DNA of 64,000 nt. Source: Mesotaenium endlicherianum. Lineage: Eukaryota > Streptophyta > Zygnematophyceae > Zygnematales > Mesotaeniaceae. The position numbers were made by a program, and so were the translations under genes. Location of the stretch: positions 141,301-205,300 of the forward strand of contig WELA01003378.1 in the NCBI GenBank assembly GCA_009602735.1. The letters run 5' to 3'. Numbering within the stretch: position 1 is the stretch's first letter; each line of letters starts with the position of its first letter. The notes below the pieces were generated by a model. The model was not told where the DNA came from. It searched no databases and worked only from the letters and a program-made list of their open reading frames with translations. This document shows, piece by piece, positions 12,117 through 23,752 of this stretch.

Positions 12117-13440
12117 GTGCCCCTCTGGCTACCTCCCTAGCAGCCCTCCTGTTGGCCCTGTCAGATAGAGACTCACCCCCTATTGCTGAGGTTTCACAGC
12201 TGCTACTTCTCAGGTAAGTGATGTCCTCCTTCTGAGCTGTTGTCTTCTTACCTGCCCCTTGTAACTGCCTCTCGAAGTGAAAGGCCCTTTTGGCCACAGA
12301 TAGTCCAGCTTGCTGCAGTGTAATGGGCCTTACAAGAGGTCCGAACCTGGCAGGACCAGTCTCTATGTCTGCTTGTTGCTCCTCCTCGAACTCCTCCTAG
12401 TCCTCCAAAAGTGCTAGGGTCCTCTCCGCCATTCTGTCCAACTGCTCTCTGGTTAGAGAGTAGTGCACTGACCTTCCCCTCGTGGAAGTTGGTAGTGGTT
12501 GCTGGAACCCGATTTTGCTACAGTCCATCTCCCCATGCCTGTTTGCCCATTTGACAAAAGTGTGTTTGCCCTTAGAGTAACAGTCCCAAGCTGTGCTCAT
12601 GGCCACCTTCATTTCAACACTCATACATGCCAAAAGTTCATTAAGTCTGGGGTTCCAGGGTGCAATGTGAGGCGACAAGATGATGCTGCCATCTACCCCC
12701 AAGTGGAAGTCATCTTCTTTAGCACTGTCATTCTCTTTCATGATGCTTTATGATCATGGTCATCCAGCGCCAATCCGTAGGCTGTTGGAAGAAAGCAAAA
12801 TCACTTCTCTTCAACTGGCAAGGGTACCAATGGGTTGAAAATAGCAACTGATTGGTCTTCCTAGCTAAGAATTCCTAAGTCCTTCTCTCTATCTCATATA
12901 CAAAGGCTAAGATTTATTTTCCAGTCTCGCATCCCTAAAGCTATCAGGTTGCATCCTAATCATCCTGATGACTCTTTGGAATCTTCCTATCCCAAGCACT
13001 GGAACTGCTAAGTCCTCAGAGGGGCTGGCCCTCTCTGGCCTCCGTGGCCGTATATCCCACCATCCCGACATAGTCCTCGTACACGACGAGAATAGTAATG
13101 ATCTCAACATATTTGTCCAGGGCTTCCTCCCCCTGACTCTGTAGGATCTCCTTCTGGGATGTCCTTCTGATCTCCTGGGAAAACTTAAATGCCTCATTTG
13201 AGACATCAAAGCTCTTGCCCACTAATGTATACCGGGTTGCTCTCTCACCATCTTCGCTGTTCCTCTTCTAACTTCTGTTACCTCTCCATCTCAGCCATCC
13301 TGTCCTCCTCAGCCTTTTAGAGTTTCTCTTCTTCTGCTTGTCTATCCTCCTCAGCTATTCTGAGCCTCTCTTCCTTAAGTCTCTCCTCTTCTTCCTGTTT
13401 CCTCTGAGCTACCGTCGTTGACGTGGACGCTTTGCCTCAC
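12117..13440 (-). pseudogene. Family A extra ORF, N-terminal and central part
   Basis: Reading the minus strand from 13440: a Glu/Arg-rich coiled-coil stretch with stops; then FDVSNEAFKFSQEIRRTSQK and YEDYVGMVGYTATEA; then, after a frameshift, RVIRMIRMQPDSFRDA; then HWYP and AFFQQPTDWRWMT; then the conserved core LSPHIAPWNPRL, YSKGKHTFVKWANRHGE and QQPLPTSTRGRS (12741-12397); then DRANRRAAREVARG (12297-12117). The order is identical to the 48155-49822 copy, so this is the same protein, broken by frameshifts and by the LTR insertion at 12116. I do not recognise the family. It resembles neither Gag, pol nor a membrane env protein. Confidence 0.75.
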
Positions 13441-13451
13441 GTCTAGGGATC

Positions 13452-14495
13452 TGTTACAATTCCTACTTTACGAGAATGTTGTTGTTTCTTCAAAATGTTC
13501 TAATTTTTGAAAATCTTTTCCTCGGTAGTCAAGGAACATTTCATAATAGCTGAAAGAAAATATCTACAATCCGTAATCTTCGCTAAGTCCTTAAGAGCGA
13601 GAAAAAAGAGAAAAAGGGGAACTGTAGAATTAGTGCTTGTGAGAGTTGCACTCACAATGACTCTTGCAGGCATTTATACCTGTTCAACGTGAGGCAGTTG
13701 AGTGCTTTGAGTCACCACCTAGGGCACCGATCATGTCAAAGAAAACGGTCAAATGGATGTGACCCTTTTGACCGAATGCCCAAAATCATGCCGTGTGGCA
13801 GTTTCGAGACTTTCAACAAATCGCGACAAATTGTAACGAATCGTTTCGCGCCGAATCGGCGTAGTCGCGTCCTTTGAATAGACGTGATTCTTCGTAGTCA
13901 CATCTAAGCTTCTTTCAAAGTAGACATGACTAATCGCGGTCAGGTCTTCGATGTTTTTCGATAGACGTGACCGTTTGTCGTGCGCACATGCTTTTGTCAT
14001 GACCAAATAGTTGTAATTACTACTTTGCCAATCGGTCAGGTGTGATCGTCTCCAAACGAAGGGTCACGGGTTTGAATCCGCATGGGTGCATAGTAACTTA
14101 GCATAATCATTTCATTTGAGTTTTACAACTTCGTTCAGTTTAGCGACTCGTCGTGAATCCGAAATCAGTGGCTGTGCACTATCCGAAATGATGATAATCA
14201 ATCATAAACTAATCAATCCGTAATTGTTTAGGTTATCATCTCATAATAGTTTAAAGTAACTTGATGAAACCTTGTGTCGTACCATTGCAAAGTAGTCGAA
14301 TTACTGTACGACGCTTTTTGCAATAGCATCTTGATTGTTTTTCTAATCGACCAGGGATTAGTCGGCACACACTTGTGGCGAACAATTCATCAAGATGCAA
14401 TCATTAATCAAATAATATATTGATAAAAAGCGTAACGTATTTTAGGTAATTGGGAAAACGTCCCAAATACGCCTAAAATAGCTCAGACCCTAACA
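13452..14495 (-). repeat. Family C 3' LTR
   Basis: About 1044 bp, on the minus strand starting TGTTAGGGTCTGAGC and ending TTGTAACA. It shares long blocks with the LTRs at 20193-21206 and 35474-36395, including the GACTCTTGCAGGCATTTATA region and a tRNA-like A/B-box pair (14026-14040 and 14069-14079). Confidence 0.85.
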
Positions 14496-14610
14496 CTCCT
14501 CCCCCTTAAAACAACTTAACGTCCTCGTTAAGCTTCGTCTTTTAAGTCTAGTGTGTCAATAATGACCGTAATGAGCGGAAAACACCGGTGAGCGAGTGGA
14601 CTTTGCGTCA

Positions 14611-17600
14611 TCACAGGGTCGGAAAAGAGCGACTACTTGGCCGCGTCTTTTTTGCGTTTGTTCTTTGGTGTACGAAGAGCGCGTGGTAGCACACTTGCCT
14701 TAGCGCAGAGCCTTTGAGCGTTAGCTCATCGTAACCAATACTATTGAACAAGTTCCTTACAATTAAGAACGATTTCATCCTAAGGTTCATACGAGTTCCA
14801 ACTGGAATTAGAACCAAGCGATTTGATCAGAAGCTCCACTTGTGGAGACTTATGACGGGTGTAGCGGTGTCCTAAGACTTCCTCTACATCCCAAGCCTTA
14901 TTATCATCGGCGAGTTCCAAATCAGGTGCCTGTGGTTGATAGCGGCCATTGATTGAAATAGCTAAAGGAAACTGACATGGAACATAGGATGCGTTCGCCC
15001 CATGGATTTAGGCAAATCCAGTCGGTATGCAACAGGTCCAACCTTTGCAATAACGATATAAGGGCCTACCCAAGAGGCAAAAGATTTCGCTGTCCTGGGT
15101 GCTTGAGTTGGAGATTGTTAGTTTGCAAAAGTATCTTATTGTCAACCTCTAAACTCAACTCGGTACTGTGCGTAAGAGCAAACTTCTTCGCCGATCTTGA
15201 GCAGTGGCTAGAGCCAACTTCGCTTGTTTGTGCACCTCCTAAAGAGAGTGGACAAAGAGGCGAGCACTTGGTACTCTCATGATTGACATCCCCATCTCAC
15301 CGGGTATCGTACGCATGAGAGGAGTGTGCGGATGTCGTCCATAGTCAAGGAAGAACGATGTGTCCTTAATACTCTCCTGATAAGCATTATTCACTGCGAA
15401 CTCTGCAACTGAAAGGAGGGTGTCCCAGTTGTCTTGGCGAGGATTCACATAATGCCTAAGGAACTGTTGCAGAACGCGATTCAACCGTTCTGTCTGACCA
15501 TCGATCTGAGGATGGAAGCTAGTTGACATGTTAAGTGTTGTACCAAAATGCAAGCAAACTCCTTGCCAGAAGTGGCTTGTAAATCGTGAGTCGCAATCAC
15601 TTATGATCTCTTTCGACATGCCGTATAACTTGAACACGTGATCAATGAAGAGACGCGCGGTCTTCCTTGCATCAAGTGATGGTTTAGTGGCCACAAAGTG
15701 CACCATCTTAGTGAAACAATTCACGATCCTTAACACCCCATTGTGTCCTGTGTCAGTGGTAGGAAATTTACGGCAAAGTCAAGGCTTATGCTTTCCTAAG
15801 GAGCACCTCCAAGTTCCAATCGTTGCAACTTCCCAGCGGGCAACATATTGCTCGGCTTATTCCTCTGACATGTTGCGCAGTTGACAATGTACTCGGCAAA
15901 ATCAGCCTTGAGGGACGGCCAAATATACCCTTGGCGCAAAGCGTGTGTAGTTTTGGTAATTCCATGGTGACCAGAGTAAGGAGAGTCATGCGCTTCTCGT
16001 AGTTGCACACGTCTTACTCGGCCGTCTGCGACAGCCTTGCGCCCATTGTGCCACCAAAAACCGTCCTTAAACGAATAGTTTGAGTGTCCTTTCCTTTTGT
16101 CGATACTGTCCATCGTTACGACTACACCGTTCAAGCCAGTACCCTGGAGATCTAGGAAACAAGGATTTTTGAGATAGCCCTCTTGAAACAATTGATGCAG
16201 ATTAAGTGATTCTGAGGTATGCACCCTATCCAAATTGGGTTCGCCCGCGTCACCAGCCTGGGGTCGTTCAGACGTCTGGGGGGGTACAGCAGAAAAGGGT
16301 GGACGCCCTCGAAACCTAACCATTTTGTTCTTGCAAGCCCGCAACAGTCCCCAGCAGCAAGCTACCCTGAGGAATTCGACTCAGAGGGTCAGCAACATTG
16401 CTGCAACCTGGGCAATACGCCCACTTAAAGTGGAAACGTTGCAAGAACTTGGACCATCTCGTCTATCTCCTTGACATTGTTGGCTGTATTTGAAAGAAGG
16501 TATTTGGGCAGTGATCCGCAAGCACTGTCAAACCTTTGCAGCCTTCCAAATAATATCGTCAAATCTTCAAAGCGTACATCACTACCCAGAGCTCCTACCT
16601 TGTCGCTGAATAATTTTGTTCGGCAGGCGTCAGCTTTCGACTCTCAAAACAGATAGGCTTGCCCGCCTATAGCAAAACAACTCCTATTCCAACACCGGAC
16701 ACATAAACGACTACCTTGTAAGGTTAATTGGGATTGGCCAATGAAAGAACTGGCGCATTCGTGAGTGCATACTTAATGTGCTCAAACGCATGTTGCATAT
16801 TCTCATTCCAAATGAACGTCGTATCTTTCCTTGTCAGAGCAGTGAGTGGTCCAAATGAACGTCGTATCTTTCCTTGTCAAAGGAGTGAATGGCGTCGCCA
16901 TCACTGAATAACCTTGTATAAACGTACGAAAGTAGTTAGCAAACTCAAGGAAGGACTGTATTGTGTGTACATTGATTGGGACAGGCCAGACTGTAACACA
17001 CGCAATCTTGGCAAGTTCAGGGCGCACCCCTTTCGAACCCACGTCATGCCCAAGGTACAACAGTTCATCCTTGAGGAAGGAACATTTTTTGAGCTTAGCA
17101 GAAAGCTGTTGCTCACGAAGGATCTGCAGCATCAACTCCAGGTGCATGTAATGCTCTTCCTTCATCTTTAAATAGACAAGGATATTGTCGAAGTAAACCT
17201 GGACAAATTTTCCCAAGTATGGCGTAAACAAATTGTTCATCGTGCTCTGAAATGTCGTTGGTGCATTGGTAAGTCCAAATCGAAGAACTTTGTATTGGAA
17301 GTGCCTAATAGGCGTCCAAAACACGGTCTTGGGGACATCCTCTGGTGTGATTCGAATCTGATGATAGCCCTGGGCTGGATCAAGCGAGGAGAACACGCAT
17401 GCCCCCTGCAACAAATCAAACAAATCATCAATATGAGGCAACGAGTAGCAATTCTTGACCGTTGTGTTGTTCAGCGCACGATAATCAATGCACATCTTGA
17501 GCGTCCCATCTTTCTTTGAACAATGAGAATGGGGGCCCCGAATGGACATGTGCTCGTCTCAATCCATCCTTTATCGAGAAAGTCAGTAATTTGGTCTTTC

Positions 17601-18430
17601 ATCTCATTCATTCCCAACGGGCTGAGGCGATAAATTGGTCGCCAAGTCGGTTGAGAATCGAGAATGAGATGTATCGTATGTCCAATACCCCTATCAGGTG
17701 GAAACCCGGCTGGTATTTCACTTGGGAATACTGACTTGTACTTCTGCTATAGTGCAACAAGTTCAGTCCTCAATGCTGCCACATGATGAGGGACGTCCAA
17801 TATCGGCTCTTCCGTAAAGAGTGTAGTGGATGTCGCTAAGGAATCAGGTCGCAGTAATGCGTAGAAAACATGTTGACCTCTTTTCGCCAAACGCCGTGCT
17901 TGGACAATAAAAGAGTCTTTGTAGGACTGTTTATTTCCATATCAGGCTAAAGAGCATGAAGAGTAATCTTCCGATGCCCTTTTCAAACAATGCATGTCTT
18001 TTGACCGTAGTCAAGCAATGCACTTGTTTGTGTAAGCCAACTGTTATCCGAAATTGCATGTATACCCTCGGGCAATTCTGTGACGTAGAATTGATCCTGT
18101 CCAGAGTAAGACTGCACCTTAAGCGGTAACTAAATTGTTCCTATAATGCAAGCCAGAGAGCCATTGTCACGGCGAAGCTGTTTGTCCTTCAGTATTGGAA
18201 GCAAGTTCATCCCTTGTGCAAAACGTGCACTAATGAAGCTGTTTGATGCTCTTGAATCAATGACTAAGCATGATAAGAAGCATGATAATCTTGAAACCTT
18301 TGTCTCAAACGTCATACTTAACCCCAAATAAGCATTATGCATCACTAGCAATGTCCTCGCCTCGAGAGGAATATGGAAAACATGGAGGTCCTCTGCCAAA
18401 ATCCCATTATCTATTGCCGATCTCGCGCGA
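14611..18430 (-). pseudogene. Family C pol (protease, RT, RNase H, integrase, chromodomain), decayed
   Basis: Protease (about 18400-18130) has DSRASNSFI where DSGAS is expected. RT (17549-16803) has CIDYRALNNTTVKN, FSSLDPAQGYHQIRI and, at the catalytic site, YFDNILVY, with Asn for the second Asp of YxDD. RNase H (about 16850-16470) is badly decayed. Integrase starts with the zinc-binding part HDSPYSGHHG...CATCQRNK (16344-15796) and after a frameshift has DCDSRFTSHFW and QTERLNR (15736-15239). A chromodomain-like AWDVEEVLGHRYTRHK with VELLIK follows near 14900-14820, so this is a chromovirus. Inactive: multiple stops and frameshifts plus the altered YxDD and DSGA sites. Confidence 0.85.
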
Positions 18431-18839
18431 AACCGAGTGATCGGGTCAGAGTACGCGCGTCGATGTTAAATGCACCAATATAAATGGGTGCAAGACACTC
18501 GTGCATTTTTCGTAAGCAAGACAAGTGTTCGTAACACTGATCAAGGTTAGGATCATGCAGCTGGAAGTGAAAGAACGTGCAAGCATGGATGGACTCCAGG
18601 TTCAAGAAATCATAAAAGTTCAACACTTGCATACAACAAATATAATATTTACGAAGTATACTTATGTCGGGTATGTTTATGAGAACAAGAATTTTTGGTG
18701 CATGCGAACAAGCATCGAGAATCTCCTGCTCACTAAATCGTGTTGTCAATAGCTCAGAATGAGGCTTTGCAGCTATCCGCTGAGCTAATCCTTAAAAGGC
18801 CCCTTGTCTTTTCCTTTGAGATTGTTCTTGGAATCATTT

Positions 18840-20089
18840 TTAGCAGGACACATCGAGATCGTATGCCCATGTTTCCCACGGCCAAAACACAGACCTTGTG
18901 CCATCATACAATCACGCCCTCCTCTGTTATCTCTCTTGCTAATCTTCGGAGGGAGACCACCTGATCTGGAAGTGTTGCCCGCGCCATAAGAAGATCTCCT
19001 CTTTGGAGCAACTGGACTAGAACTAGGAAAAGAGGGCTGAGGACGTGTGGAATGAACAGGCTGTCACTTAGGCTAAACGATCGTTTCCTACTCTGCTAAA
19101 GTCTCACAATAACGAATGAAATTTGCTATAGTGGTCCACTCTAAGCCTGTAACAGGATTAGCATTGAGACGAGTAGCGTATTCTGGTTGGAGGCCCAGGC
19201 AAAGAACAAGTGTATCTGCACACCCGCGTCGATTGGAACATCTACAATCTGTCCCATCAAAATGCAAAACTTGTTCACATAGGTCTCGATGGTGCTGGTC
19301 TGCTTAAGGAGGAGTAGCTTATCGCGAGCGGCCTTAGAAGGGTTGTGACGCCCAAAGGAATTTTGCAACTCTGTAGAGACCTCCTCAAAAGTCATCGGGC
19401 CCCTATCCTGCCCATGCCATAAGTGGGAGGCATCCCCCTTGAGAAATGTGGAAGCCATCATAGCCTGGTCGGCGGGGGCTACTTTTGCTAACACAAAGAA
19501 CGTCTTGAGTTCCTTGAGAAAACGCCGAACGTCACTGCCAGGGCCGCCTTGAAGCTTTTCTTGCGGCGAGGGTTTGTATGACAGTGTTGGTGCAACGGCC
19601 TGCCCAGGAATGGCGGGCGGGAGCAGGGGCGCTTAACGTCGTCGCCTGCCGTCCTTGACGGGCCCGGCATTCCTCGGGCAGCCTGTAAAAGGGACCAATA
19701 GAAGGGTGAGATTCCATTGCCGTAACAAATTGATTGACAATGTCGTATAACATAGCATGGTTGGCTTCACTCAATTGGACGCGGGTCTCTGTGTGATCGA
19801 GGACATCCGAGAGATTTACAAGAATAACGTTCAGATCATAGGTTTCATTCGTCAAGGCCTCAAAGCGCGCTTGAAACTCTTGAGGCGCATGGGGATCGGC
19901 TGGTTAATTCCCGCCGCCGGTTGATAATGGGTTGGCCGAGTTGATGATTAGAGCCGCTTGGTCGCTTGTGTTGTCGGTAGCAGCAGCAGGTGTAGCGGCT
20001 GCCGCAGCGATGGCAGCGGCCTCGGCGATGGTGTCGGTCTTCACGAGAAAGCCGACAGAGCGCCGGTAGACCGATATCCAATTTCCCAT
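18840..20089 (-). pseudogene. Family C gag, decayed
   Basis: The putative start at 20089 (MGNWISVYRRSVGFL) leads into an Ala-rich stretch. The capsid-like region (19494-19141) contains HLWHGQDRGPMTFEEVSTEL and RDKLLLLKQTSTIETYVNKF, typical of retrotransposon Gag. A zinc knuckle follows near 18889-18845: CFGRGKHGHTISMC, in which the second Cys of the CCHC box is Arg. Several frameshifts separate the pieces. Confidence 0.75.
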
Positions 20090-20179
20090 TGTGCGTGCAC
20101 AACGAAAAATCCTCTATATTTTGTAAAAATATATTCTGACCACTTTTTTTAAAAAAAATCCTTGGAGAAGTCGAGATCG

Positions 20180-20191
20180 GCTCCGATACCA
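20180..20191 (-). promoter_or_regulatory. Family C primer-binding site
   Basis: TGGTATCGGAGC on the minus strand, one base after the 5' LTR; the same 12-mer follows LTRs of families A and B. It matches the initiator-Met tRNA site TGGTATCAGAGC at 11 of 12 bases. Confidence 0.8.
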
Positions 20192-20192
20192 A

Positions 20193-21206
20193 TGTAACAT
20201 TTCTTCAAACCGTTCTAGAATTTCTGAGAATCTTTTCCTCGATATTCAAGGAATATTTCATAACAGCGGAAAAAAAATATCTACAACTCGTAATCTTCGC
20301 TAAGTCCTTGAGAGCGAAAAAAGAGAGAGAAAGGGGAACTATAGAATTAGTGCTTGCGAAAGTTGCACTCACAATGACTCTCGCAGGCATTTATACCTGT
20401 TCAACGTGAGGCACTTGAGTGCTTTGAGTCACCACCTATGGCACTGGTCATGTCAAAGAAAACGGTCAAATGGATGTGACCCTTTTGACCGAATGCCCGA
20501 AATCATGCCGTGTAGCAGTTTCCAGACTTTCGACAAATCACGACGAATCGAACAAATCGTTTTGCGCCGAATTGGCATAATCGCGTCCTTTGAATAGACG
20601 TGATTGTTCGTTGTCACATCTAAGCTTCTTTTTCGAAGTAGACGTGACTAATCGCGGTCAAGTCTTCGATGTTTTTTGATAGACGTGACCGTTCATCGTG
20701 CGCACATGCTTTTGTCATGACCAAGTAGTTATAATAACTACTTCGCCAATCGATTAGGTGTGATCGTCTCCAACGAAAGGTCGCGTGTTCAAATCCGCAT
20801 GGATGCGAAGTAACTTTGCATAATCGTTTCGTTTGAGTTTTACATTTTCGTTCAATTTAACGACTCGTCGTTAATCCGAAATCAGTGAGTGTGCAATATC
20901 CAAAATAATGACAATCAATCATAAACTAATCAATCCGTAATTGATTAGGTTATCATCTCATAATTGTTCAAAGTAAATTTATGAACAATGATGTCGTACT
21001 ATTGCGTAGTAGTCGAATTACTTTACGACGCTTTTTGCAATAGCATCTAGGTCGTTTCGCTAATCAACCAGGGATGAGTCGGCACACACGTGTGGCAAAT
21101 AATTCATCAAGATGCAATCATTTATCAATAATATATTGATAAACAGCGTAACGTATTTTAGGTAGTTGGGAATACGTCCCAAATACGCCTACCTCAGATC
21201 CTTACA
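20193..21206 (-). repeat. Family C 5' LTR
   Basis: About 1014 bp, minus strand TGTAAGGATCTGAGG ... GTTACA. It is very similar to the 3' LTR over GCGTATTTGGGACG, the (A/B-box) tRNA-like segment at about 20744-20796 and the region near the end. LTR divergence indicates an old insertion. Confidence 0.85.
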
Positions 21207-21834
21207 AATGTTTTCTAAGCTTTTCAGAAAGGGGTTGTGCAAAACTGCACAAAAATCCGGTGACGAGAAAAGGCTGCTCCCAGAGTTGCACTAAGATTGA
21301 CTCTGCAAGTACTTGTACTTGCCAATGCCAACCATCTGAGTGCGCTTGACAATCCTGTGATACCTATGTTAGGGGGTTGTGACGAGACAACTTTACGTGT
21401 TGAACGTGACAGCCCAATCGATCGACCTCTTCAGATGACATGTGAAAGGAGGCAAACCTCTTCTTGGGAGGTTTTGTTATGACTCTTGGCTTATGCCAGG
21501 AGCCTCATGGCTTTACGTAGAAGTCATAGTGCCTCTCGGTAATATAATATACATTTATATACTGCGCTAAGTATTCATGTATTATAATGGATAATACAAT
21601 GTATAGAGCAACGAGACGTATGTATATGTACACGTATATACATTCGTATGTATGTGCAATCATTATCTATACGCACTAATGCAAAGTATTGTCTGTATAT
21701 ATACACGTATGTATATAGTTCTACAAATTTCGCAATGCAATAATGCTACGGTTGCTTACATATATTTACACGTGTGTATATACTCATATATGCTACGCGA
21801 TATTGCGAGGCCTTAAGCCATAAAATATATAAAC

Positions 21835-21872
<38 letters not shown>

Positions 21873-22014
21873 CTGTACGCTGCTTGCATGCAATAATGTT
21901 TCCGTAACCTAATATGTAGTAATACACAAATGTTTATTACTACAAGATACACACAAATGCAATCATGGAGCTATACCGTATACATGCATATACTTTACTA
22001 CGCTCTTTTGTCAC
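21207..22014. other. AT-rich spacer, possible diverged LTR relic, TA microsatellite
   Basis: No gene. The left part (about 21230-21360) has GAGTTGCACTAAGATTGACTC followed by ACTTGTACTTGCCAATG, which resembles GAGTTGCACTCACAATGACTC...ACTTGCAAAT in the family C LTR, so a diverged relative is possible. The right part is AT-rich with TACGTATA-type repeats and an uninterrupted TA run at about 21836-21870. Confidence 0.4.
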
Positions 22015-22910
22015 TTGCCAAAGGAGGACTTTCTACCTGACATAAATGGCAAAATAGTGTTGCCACCTCACATTGCACCATGGGACCCCAGGCTCGATAG
22101 AGTGAGGAAGTTCATGAATGAGGAGATGCTGGAAGATAGATTCAGGCCTCGGGACTCTTTCTCAAAGGGGAAGTATGCTTATGTCGAATGGGCAAGTAAG
22201 CAAGGAGAAAAGGACCTTTACGAGGTTAGAGCCCAACAGCCACCACCAGCACTCAAGAGGGGAAGACCGGTGGGATATTCCTTGTTCCGGGAACAGCTGG
22301 AGAAGTTAACTCAAGGGACTCCAGCAGTCTCAGAGAAGGAGGAAGAAGAGGAGAAAGGCACAGAAGAAGAGTCTGGCCCTGGGATAACTTAGACTCCTGC
22401 TACATCTTCCACCTTGCAAAAGACTGGGATGTCTTTGGCAGAGCGAGCCTTGAAGCAGCTGGAGGACACTGGTGCACACAGGAAAAGGAGGAGCAAGCAG
22501 ATGTCACTTGGTTGGGAAGTTTTAGCAGGAGGACTCCACCCCCGGAGGCTGAGACTCAGTCAGACAGGGCAGACAAGAGGATTGCCAAGGAGGCAGCCAG
22601 AGGACAACCGGCATCCCCCTCTCACAGAAGTCATGTCCCCCTTGACCATGTCATGCAGCACCCTTCTGATATGCCAGTGTATGTCTCTGCTAGCTTGAGA
22701 GCTGCTCAGGGCGAGCAGTCTCCATTAACTTGTAAAATGTGCAACAGGGGGCTGCCCACTTGTTGCGCTCTCCCTTGGATTCACCTTGGTCGAAGCCCCC
22801 AGGCTTCAGTAGGCCAACTGACAGGAGGAGGAGGTCAAGGTCCAGATCTGTCACCCCAGAAGACAGAGCTCCAGGGACGTAGTATGCTGCTTGCTGGATG
22901 TCTGCTTATT
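22015..22910 (+). pseudogene. Family A extra ORF, central and C-terminal part (copy A2)
   Basis: Translation gives LPPHIAPWDPRLDRVRKFMN, FSKGKYAYVEWASKQGEKDL, QQPPPALKRGRPVGYSLFRE and a Glu-rich acidic stretch, open to 22392. After a stop and frameshifts come AERALKQLEDTGAHRK, then the conserved SHVPLDHVMQHPSDMPVYVS (in another frame, 22512-22964). The N-terminal half is missing: homology begins abruptly near 22010. The protein is the same as at 48155-49822 and in the minus-strand copy at 10784-13440. It is followed by the family A hairpin, polypurine tract and 3' LTR. Confidence 0.75.
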
Positions 22911-22995
22911 GTATTTTTAATCTTGTTTGAGTCGATCTATTGTACATATGCATGCTGCAGTTAGCTACTTGTGATGTTATAGTAGGCTAATTTAG

Positions 22996-23031
22996 TGTTG
23001 TCGAGGCGACAACAAGTTAAGTTGGAGGGAT
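22996..23031 (+). promoter_or_regulatory. Family A hairpin and polypurine tract (A2)
   Basis: TGTTGTCG-AGG-CGACAACA (22996-23014) is a perfect 8-bp-arm hairpin. It is followed by AAGTTGGAGGGA and then the LTR start TTGTAATGAA. Hairpin arms and tract are conserved with 49872-49907. Confidence 0.7.
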
Positions 23032-23742
23032 TGTAATGAATAAATATTATATTCATTTAATTAGAGTAGTAAATCTAATTCAGTTTACTGTACTTTAGCT
23101 AACATTAAGTCTGCTGGACTTTTAGTAATATTCAGTATAATGACTCAGTCGGGAGCGGCAAGCTGATCGAAGTCAATATAGGTCAACTTACTGACACATT
23201 CTTTTGCGGTCAGCTCACTGCCATACTCGATATCAGTGGATTGCATAGATATGCATCTAAGTGTGATATGCTAGATGAATGGCCAGAGAACACCCTTGGG
23301 TGGATGGCGATTCGGGATGATGGGAGATGGCTGTGGATTCGATTACCCAAGGTCCTACCGACGTGGTTAGCTCCCGGGTACGCGGTGCTATTGCACTTGC
23401 CGTTGAACAGTAAACTCATTCCATGTTCATAGGTTAGGTTGTGCTCTAGAGTTCAGCATTTGGAAACGAGGCCAACTCTCTTGTACCGCTTAATGAAAGG
23501 GATCTGAATCCAAAGCGAGAAGCCATTGATGCGAATTGTATTCTAACCTTGCTTATGTATGAGTTTACTGATTGCATGATTGATGCTCGTTTACTTGCAT
23601 TTGACTCATGAGTATTGCCTACGCTAGTCGTGTGATCTTTTGTTGATTAATAAGTTAACCAGAAAATACCATAAAGATTACTTGCTAATATAAAGATCTT
23701 TTATTAATTGGTAATCGCTTGTTGGTACGTCGATTCATTTCA
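23032..23742 (+). repeat. Family A 3' LTR (A2)
   Basis: About 711 bp, TGTAATGAATAAATATTATA ... CGATTCATTTCA. It shares the CCTTGGGTGGATGGCGATTCG and GAACAGTAAACTCATTCCATG blocks with the other family A LTRs. It terminates element A2. Confidence 0.85.
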
Positions 23743-23752
23743 ATGCGCAACA

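Larger units (their letters stand above)
13452..21206 (-). mobile_element. Family C Ty3/Gypsy retrotransposon C1, both LTRs present
   Basis: A 7.75 kb minus-strand element: 5' LTR 21206-20193, primer site 20191-20180, gag, protease, RT, RNase H, integrase and chromodomain in that order, a polypurine tract (AAGGGGGAGGAG, about 14507-14496), and 3' LTR 14495-13452. The coding frames carry many stops and frameshifts. No matching 5-bp flanks are found (GGATC left, AATGT right), so either the ends have been altered after insertion or the element is recombinant. Confidence 0.85.
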
